The notes under the pieces were generated by a model. It had not been told where the DNA came from, did not search any database, and was given only the letters and a program-made list of their open reading frames with translations. Positions 59,315 to 64,000 of a stretch of DNA of 64,000 nucleotides are shown here, in pieces. A program made the position numbers and the translations under genes. This DNA is from an uncultured Roseateles sp. (GTDB lineage: Bacteria; Pseudomonadota; Gammaproteobacteria; Burkholderiales; Burkholderiaceae_C): contig NZ_OY729424.1 in the NCBI RefSeq assembly GCF_963422335.1, positions 5,208,001-5,272,000 of the forward strand, written 5' to 3'. Within the stretch, counting starts at the first letter, position 1, and the number at the start of each line of letters is the position of its first letter.

Positions 59315-60469
59315 ATGCAATTCACCCACGAGCACGAAGAGCTGCAGCGCACCCTGAAGCGCTTCATCGACGAGCAGATCAACCCACACGTCGATGCCTG
59401 GGAGGCCGAGGAGATCTTCCCCGCGCATCAGGTGTTCAAGCAGCTCGGCGATCTGGGGTTGCTGGGCCTGTGCAAGCCGGTCGAGTACGGCGGCCTGGGG
59501 CTGGACTACTCCTACTCGGTGGCCATGGCCGAGACCCTGGGCCATGTGCATTGCGGTGCCATCCCCATGGCCATAGGCGTGCAGACCGATATGTCCACGC
59601 CGGCGCTGGCCCGCTTCGGCAGCGATGCGCTGAAGCGCGAGTTCCTGGTGCCGGCGATTGCCGGCGATAGGGTGGCCTGCATCGGCGTGTCCGAGCCCGG
59701 GGCGGGATCGGACGTGGCCGCAATCAAGACCACCGCGCGCAAGGACGGCGGCGACTATGTCATCAACGGCGGCAAGATGTGGATCACCAACAGCCTGCAG
59801 GCCGACTTCATGGTCGTGCTCTGCAACACCAGCGAAGGCCCGCCGCACAAGAACAAGAGCCTGATCGTCGTGCCGATGAACACGCCCGGCGTGACCCGCG
59901 CGAAGAAGATACGCAAGATCGGCATGATGAGCAGCGACACCGGACTGATCCATTTCGACGATGTGCGCGTGCCGCAGGGCAACCGCATCGGCGACGAAGG
60001 CATGGGCTTCACCTACCAGATGATGCAGTTCCAGGAGGAGCGCCTGTGGGCCGCGGCCAATGCGGTGCAGGGCCTGAGCAACTGCATCGCTCAGACCGTC
60101 GACTACACCCGCGAGCGCAAGGCCTTCGGCCAATCGGTGCTGGACAACCAGGTCGTGCACTTCCGCCTGGCCGAGCTGAAGACCGAGGTCGAGGCACTGC
60201 GCGCTCTCACCTATCTGGCCACCGAGCATTACGTCGCCGGCAAGGACGTGACCGAGTGGGCCTCGATGGCCAAGCTGAAGGCCGGCCGCCTCTTGCGCGA
60301 GGTGCCCGACGCCTGCCTGCAGTACTGGGGCGGCATGGGCTACACCTGGGACAACCTGGTCTCGCGCATGTACCGCGACGGCCGCCTGGGCTCGATAGGC
60401 GGTGGTGCCGACGAGGTGATGCTGGGCATCATCGCCAAGTACATGCACACCCTGCCGGCCCGGCGATGA
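59315..60469 (+). CDS. atuD: Acyl-CoA dehydrogenase (citronellyl-CoA dehydrogenase-like, AtuD-like)
   Basis: A 384-residue FAD enzyme with the acyl-CoA dehydrogenase plan: an N-terminal helical domain, a beta domain (GVSEPGAGSDVAAIKTTARK and GGKMWITNS) and a C-terminal helical domain (YTRERKAFGQSVLDNQVVHFRLAEL, then QYWGGMGY). It introduces a 2,3 double bond into an acyl-CoA and passes electrons to ETF. In the atu setting the substrate would be citronellyl-CoA, giving geranyl-CoA for the carboxylase. CAGGAGAGAG precedes the ATG. Its stop overlaps the hydratase start (ATGA). Confidence 0.85.
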   Translation: MQFTHEHEELQRTLKRFIDEQINPHVDAWEAEEIFPAHQVFKQLGDLGLLGLCKPVEYGGLGLDYSYSVAMAETLGHVHCGAIPMAIGVQTDMSTPALARFGSDALKREFLVPAIAGDRVACIGVSEPGAGSDVAAIKTTARKDGGDYVINGGKMWITNSLQADFMVVLCNTSEGPPHKNKSLIVVPMNTPGVTRAKKIRKIGMMSSDTGLIHFDDVRVPQGNRIGDEGMGFTYQMMQFQEERLWAAANAVQGLSNCIAQTVDYTRERKAFGQSVLDNQVVHFRLAELKTEVEALRALTYLATEHYVAGKDVTEWASMAKLKAGRLLREVPDACLQYWGGMGYTWDNLVSRMYRDGRLGSIGGGADEVMLGIIAKYMHTLPARR

Positions 60470-61260
60470 TTGACCTGCTGCAGCAGGGCTCGGCCCTGAT
60501 ACTCACGCTGAACGCGCCGGCCTCGCGCAATGCCTTGACCGACGCGATGGTGCAGGTCTTGAGCGAAGCCCTGGCGCAGGCGGCGCAGATCGAAGACCTG
60601 CGTGCCGTGGTGCTGCGTGGCGCCGGCGGGCATTTCTGCGCCGGGGGTGACTTCAGCGGCTTCAAGCGCCTGATCGCCGAGCCCAGGCCCGAAACCGGCC
60701 CTGACCCGATCGCCGTCGCCAACCGGCGCTTCGGTGCGCTGCTGGAGCAGTTGGCCGCCTGCCCGGTGCCGACGGTTGCCGTCGTCGAGGGGGCTGCCAT
60801 CGGCGGCGGCATCGGCCTGGCCGCCGCCTGCACCGTGGTGCTGGCCTCCGACACCGCCAGCTTCGGCATGCCCGAGGTGACGCTGGGCCTGCCGCCAGCC
60901 CAGATCGCGCCGTTCGTCGCCGGCCGGATCGGTGCCGGACCGGCGCTGCGCTTGATGCTGACCGGCCGGCGCATCAGCGCCGCCGAGGCGATGGCCCTGG
61001 GCCTGTGCGACGAGATGCTGACCGGCGACCATCTGGACGCACGGCTGCAGCACTGGCTGAGGCTGTTGCAAAAAGCCGAGCCACAATGCCTGCGCCATAC
61101 CTTGCAGATCATGCGCAGCACGGCGGGCCGCGACGCCACCTTGGATCAGGCGTCCGAGCTGTTTGCCCAGGCCCTGCGCAGCGGCACGGCGGCCGAGGGT
61201 CTGGCGGCCTTCGGCGCCAAACGCCTGCCGCTGTGGGCGCTGGAGGCCGACAAGTCATGA
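60466..61260 (+). CDS. atuE: Enoyl-CoA hydratase/isomerase (isohexenylglutaconyl-CoA hydratase-like, AtuE-like)
   Basis: A 264-residue crotonase-fold enzyme. The oxyanion segments are HFCAGGDFSGFK and GAAIGGGIGLAAACTVVLASD, followed by FGMPEVTLGLPPAQIAPFV. In place of the second catalytic Glu this last stretch has Pro, as in several hydratases acting on branched glutaconyl-CoAs. It would add water to the carboxylated terpene-derived acyl-CoA. It overlaps genes on both sides by four bases (ATGA), which shows a tight operon. Confidence 0.83.
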   Translation: MIDLLQQGSALILTLNAPASRNALTDAMVQVLSEALAQAAQIEDLRAVVLRGAGGHFCAGGDFSGFKRLIAEPRPETGPDPIAVANRRFGALLEQLAACPVPTVAVVEGAAIGGGIGLAAACTVVLASDTASFGMPEVTLGLPPAQIAPFVAGRIGAGPALRLMLTGRRISAAEAMALGLCDEMLTGDHLDARLQHWLRLLQKAEPQCLRHTLQIMRSTAGRDATLDQASELFAQALRSGTAAEGLAAFGAKRLPLWALEADKS

Positions 61261-63227
61261 CACGCATCAACCGCCTGCTGATTGCCAACCGCGGTGAAAT
61301 CGTCGCCCGCGTGGCGCGCACGGCCAAGGCCATGGGGGTTCACACCATCGCCGTCTACTCCGACGCCGACCGCGGGGCCGTCCATCCCGGCCTGTGCGAC
61401 AACGCCGTCGCCATCGGCGGCGAGCGGCCGGCTGACAGCTATCTGAACATCCCGAAGTTGCTGAAGGCAGCGCGCGCCGGCGATGCCCAGGCCGTCCATC
61501 CGGGCTATGGCTTTCTGTCCGAGAACGCCGCGTTTGCCCAGGCGGTGCTGGACGCCGGCCTGGTCTGGGTCGGCCCACCGCCAGCGGCGATGGCGGCGAT
61601 GGGCAACAAGTCGGCCGCAAGGCAGGCGATGGCGAAGGCCGGCGTGCCGGTGTTGCCGGGCTACGACGGTGATGAGCAAGACCTGGCCCTGCTGGCTGGG
61701 CATGCACGGCGCATCGGCTTCCCGCTGATGGTCAAGGCCGCCTCGGGCGGCGGTGGCCGCGGCATGCGGCTGGTGCCGCAGGCCGATCAGCTCGACGCTG
61801 CGCTGCAATCGGCCCGCTCCGAGGCGCTGGCTGCCTTCGGCGACGGCCAGCTGCTGCTGGAGCGGGCGCTGCTGGCGCCGCGCCATGTCGAGGTCCAGAT
61901 CTTTGCCGACAGCCAGGGCCAGGTCGTGCACCTGGGTGAGCGCGACTGCTCGGTGCAGCGCCGCCACCAGAAGGTCGTCGAGGAAGCGCCCTCGCCGGCC
62001 GTCACACCGGCGCTGCGCCGGCGCATGGGCGAGGCCGCGGTGCAGGTGGCCCAGACCATCGGCTACGTCGGCGCCGGCACGGTCGAGTTCCTGCTCGACA
62101 GCGATGGCAGCTTCTGGTTCATGGAGATGAACACCCGGCTGCAGGTCGAACATCCGGTGACCGAGGCTCTGACCGGCGTCGATCTGGTCGAGTGGCAGCT
62201 GCGCGTCGCTCAGGGCGAGCCCTTGCCGCTGAGCCAGGACGAGCTGCTGCGCCGCGTCGAGACCGGCGGCCATGCGATCGAGGTGCGGCTGTGCGCCGAG
62301 GACCCGGGCCACGACTACCTGCCCCAGGCCGGCCGCCTGCTGCGCTGGCAGGTGCCGGGAGGCATTCGCTGCGACCACGCATTGGCCGACGGGCTGGACA
62401 TTGCCCCCTTCTACGACTCGATGCTGGCCAAGCTGATTGCCCATGCGCCGACACGCGCGGCCGCCGCGGCACAGCTGGCCGACGCGCTGGACCGCACGCT
62501 GTGCCTGGGCCTGGCCACCAACCGCGGCCTGCTCGCACGCATCCTGCGCGACGACGAATTCCTCGGCGGCGACTTCAGCACCGCCCTGCTGGCCCGGCGC
62601 TTCCCCGACGACGCCGCCCGCCAGATGCCGCTGCCGCCTGGCCTGCTGGCTCTGGCCGCCGCCACGCTGGCCCTGCTGCCGGCCACGCCCTTGCCCGGTC
62701 TGTGGACAGACTGGTCAAGTAACAAGCCGGTGGATCAACAGGTCCCGCTGGAGCATCAGGGCCGGCCGCAGCGCTGGCAGCTCCAGGGCACCGGCTCAAG
62801 CTTCACCGCCAGCTGTGGTGACGAAACCCATCAGATCACCGATCTGCGCCTGTCAGGTCCACAGCAACTCAGCGCCACGCTGAACGGCCGCCCGCTGCGC
62901 GCCACCCGCGTGCAGGACGGCAACACGCTGTGGCTGATGGCCGAGGGCGTCGAGCTCGCGGTGGAAGACCGCCGCCTGAGGCCGGCGCAGCAGACCCAGG
63001 CCCTGGCCACCGGTGCGGTGCTGGCACCGATGCATGGCCGGCTGGTGCTGCTGAACGCCCAGCCCGGCGACAGGGTCGAGGCCGGCGCCCTGCTGGCCGT
63101 GATGGAGGCGATGAAGATGGAACACCAGCTGACCGCGCCGATCGGCGGCACGGTTCGTGCAGTCCATGCCCGTGTGGGCGAGCAGGTGGCGGCGCGCAAG
63201 CTGCTGCTGGAAGTGGTGGCTACATGA
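61257..63227 (+). CDS. atuF: Biotin carboxylase/biotin-carrier subunit (geranyl-CoA carboxylase alpha, AtuF-like)
   Basis: A 656-residue alpha subunit. The biotin carboxylase part (1-450) has INRLLIANRGEIVARVARTAKAMG, the ATP loop KAASGGGGRGMRLV and EMNTRLQVEHPVTE. A BT-like region follows, and a biotinyl domain ends the protein with K620 in EAMKMEH as the biotin site. It carboxylates its own biotin with bicarbonate and ATP for the AtuC-like partner. Size and gene order fit AtuF; an MCC alpha role is the alternative. It starts at ATG 61257 overlapping the hydratase stop and ends in an ATGA overlap with the next gene. Confidence 0.86.
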   Translation: MTRINRLLIANRGEIVARVARTAKAMGVHTIAVYSDADRGAVHPGLCDNAVAIGGERPADSYLNIPKLLKAARAGDAQAVHPGYGFLSENAAFAQAVLDAGLVWVGPPPAAMAAMGNKSAARQAMAKAGVPVLPGYDGDEQDLALLAGHARRIGFPLMVKAASGGGGRGMRLVPQADQLDAALQSARSEALAAFGDGQLLLERALLAPRHVEVQIFADSQGQVVHLGERDCSVQRRHQKVVEEAPSPAVTPALRRRMGEAAVQVAQTIGYVGAGTVEFLLDSDGSFWFMEMNTRLQVEHPVTEALTGVDLVEWQLRVAQGEPLPLSQDELLRRVETGGHAIEVRLCAEDPGHDYLPQAGRLLRWQVPGGIRCDHALADGLDIAPFYDSMLAKLIAHAPTRAAAAAQLADALDRTLCLGLATNRGLLARILRDDEFLGGDFSTALLARRFPDDAARQMPLPPGLLALAAATLALLPATPLPGLWTDWSSNKPVDQQVPLEHQGRPQRWQLQGTGSSFTASCGDETHQITDLRLSGPQQLSATLNGRPLRATRVQDGNTLWLMAEGVELAVEDRRLRPAQQTQALATGAVLAPMHGRLVLLNAQPGDRVEAGALLAVMEAMKMEHQLTAPIGGTVRAVHARVGEQVAARKLLLEVVAT

Positions 63228-64000
63228 GCGCAGAACTGCAAGCCTTTCGCGATGCACTGCGCCAGTTCGTCAGCCGCGAGATCGCCCCGCATGTGAATGA
63301 GTGGGACGAGGCCGGAACCTTCCCGCGCGAGCTGTATGCGCGCGCGGCCGAGATGGGTCTGCTGGGCATAGGCTATCCCGCGGAACTCGGCGGGCTGGGC
63401 ATCACGCCGCAAGATGCCCGGCTGCGGCTGATCGCCACCGAGGAAATCGCCCGCGCCGGCAGCGGCGGGCTGATGGCCAGCTTGTTTTCACACAATATCG
63501 CGCTGCCGCCGCTGCTGGCTCAGGCCAGCGTCGAGTTGCAGCGGCGCGTGCTACCCGATGTTATGAGCGGTGCCAAGATCGCGGCACTGGCGATCACCGA
63601 GCCATCGGGCGGCTCCGACGTCGCCCGGCTGCGCACCACCGCCCGGCTGGACGGCAGCGACTACCTCGTCAACGGCGAAAAAGTCTTCATCACCTCGGGC
63701 CTGCGCGCCGACTGGTTGACCCTGGCCGTGCGCACCGGCGGCCCGGGCGCCGGCGGCATCTCGCTGCTCGCCGTGCCCGGTGACACCCCCGGCCTGACCC
63801 GCAGCCCGCTGCAGAAGATGGGCTGGTGGGCCAGCGACACGGCGCTGCTGCATTTCAACGACTGCCGCGTGCCGGCGGCGAACCTGATAGGCGCCGAGAA
63901 CAGCGGCTTTCGCGCCATCATGGAGAACTTCAATGGCGAGCGGCTGATGCTGGCCGTGGGCGCGAATGCCTTTGCCCAGGTCTGCCTCGACGAAGCGCTG
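63224..64000 (+). CDS. Second acyl-CoA dehydrogenase (3' end outside window)
   Basis: The frame is open from ATG 63224 to the window end (259 codons). The protein opens SAELQAFRDALRQFVSREIAPHVNEWDEAG and has LAITEPSGGSDVARLRTTARLDGSDYLVNGEKVFITSG, the beta-domain motif of acyl-CoA dehydrogenases. It is clearly related to the AtuD-like enzyme at 59315 but diverged. Pseudomonas atu clusters have an SDR gene (atuG) at this position instead, so this operon may use a second dehydrogenase for a later or different substrate. The start overlaps the atuF-like stop (ATGA). Confidence 0.9.
   Translation, partial: MSAELQAFRDALRQFVSREIAPHVNEWDEAGTFPRELYARAAEMGLLGIGYPAELGGLGITPQDARLRLIATEEIARAGSGGLMASLFSHNIALPPLLAQASVELQRRVLPDVMSGAKIAALAITEPSGGSDVARLRTTARLDGSDYLVNGEKVFITSGLRADWLTLAVRTGGPGAGGISLLAVPGDTPGLTRSPLQKMGWWASDTALLHFNDCRVPAANLIGAENSGFRAIMENFNGERLMLAVGANAFAQVCLDEAL

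Noticed and set aside
58031..60448. Open frame of about 800 codons on the minus strand opposite the atuC/atuD-like genes
   Set aside because: It is a shadow of two well-supported overlapping operon genes; its product is His/Gln/Leu-rich without motifs.

Overview
The window is high-GC, densely coded DNA (roughly two-thirds G+C, short gaps, many ATGA/GTGA gene overlaps) from a bacterium. It looks like a betaproteobacterium of the order Burkholderiales. The grounds are three solitary Bug-type (TctC) periplasmic receptors, a PEP-CTERM exported protein, a 180-kDa-class NAD-glutamate dehydrogenase, TRAP carriers, and aldarate and acyclic-terpene catabolism. No rRNA, tRNA, CRISPR array, insertion sequence or phage gene was recognised. 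The species assignment is inference.

Layout. 1-9.6 kb: tail of a sensor histidine kinase, a quinone oxidoreductase, a DMT permease, a CsgG-like exported protein ending in a strong palindromic terminator, a PEP-CTERM protein, an SRPBCC/hydrolase pair, and an exported DUF1800-DUF1501 pair. 9.6-14.1 kb: a B12-type radical SAM protein, then four small genes (zinc ribbon, Sel1-like, YciI-like, DUF2867) in DNA that looks less GC-rich than its surroundings. 14.2-22.2 kb: an aldarate catabolic locus. A Bug receptor and galactarate dehydratase lie on the minus strand. 5-Dehydro-4-deoxyglucarate dehydratase, a second Bug receptor, glucarate dehydratase, an aldehyde dehydrogenase and a thioesterase lie on the plus strand. 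The two arms flank a control region with GTTGT/ACAAC inverted repeats. 22.5-28.0 kb: a second route to 2-oxoglutarate semialdehyde (DapA-family lyase, complete DctQMP TRAP carrier, semialdehyde dehydrogenase).

28-38 kb: a membrane protein with an Mrr-like nuclease-fold protein, a triple beta-gamma-crystallin protein divergent from a small D-x-D-x-D-G repeat protein, a serine hydrolase, a VOC protein, and the large NAD-glutamate dehydrogenase with a hairpin/operator at its 5' end. 38.1-40.9 kb: a compact three-gene operon with 4-base overlaps: a SLATT/DUF4231-like two-helix membrane protein, a 73-residue proline-rich protein, and a ParA-like ATPase fused to a coiled coil, a membrane helix and a SPOR-like tail. 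I consider this the best candidate for an undescribed system here.

40.9-53.4 kb: an SDR protein, a DMT exporter, a TRAP permease pair without its own DctP, an ABC-type receptor, a GNAT protein, gamma-glutamyltransferase plus a Bug receptor under a divergent LysR regulator, a TonB-like protein, DUF1304 and an M28 peptidase. 53.4-64 kb: a fadBA-like beta-oxidation pair on the minus strand diverges from an acyclic terpene utilisation (atu)-like operon (SDR, carboxyltransferase, acyl-CoA dehydrogenase, hydratase, biotin carboxylase, second acyl-CoA dehydrogenase cut by the window end). The 107-bp gap between them holds an 18-bp perfect palindrome. Together these would carry citronellol/geraniol-type or related branched acyl-CoAs through carboxylation and into beta-oxidation.
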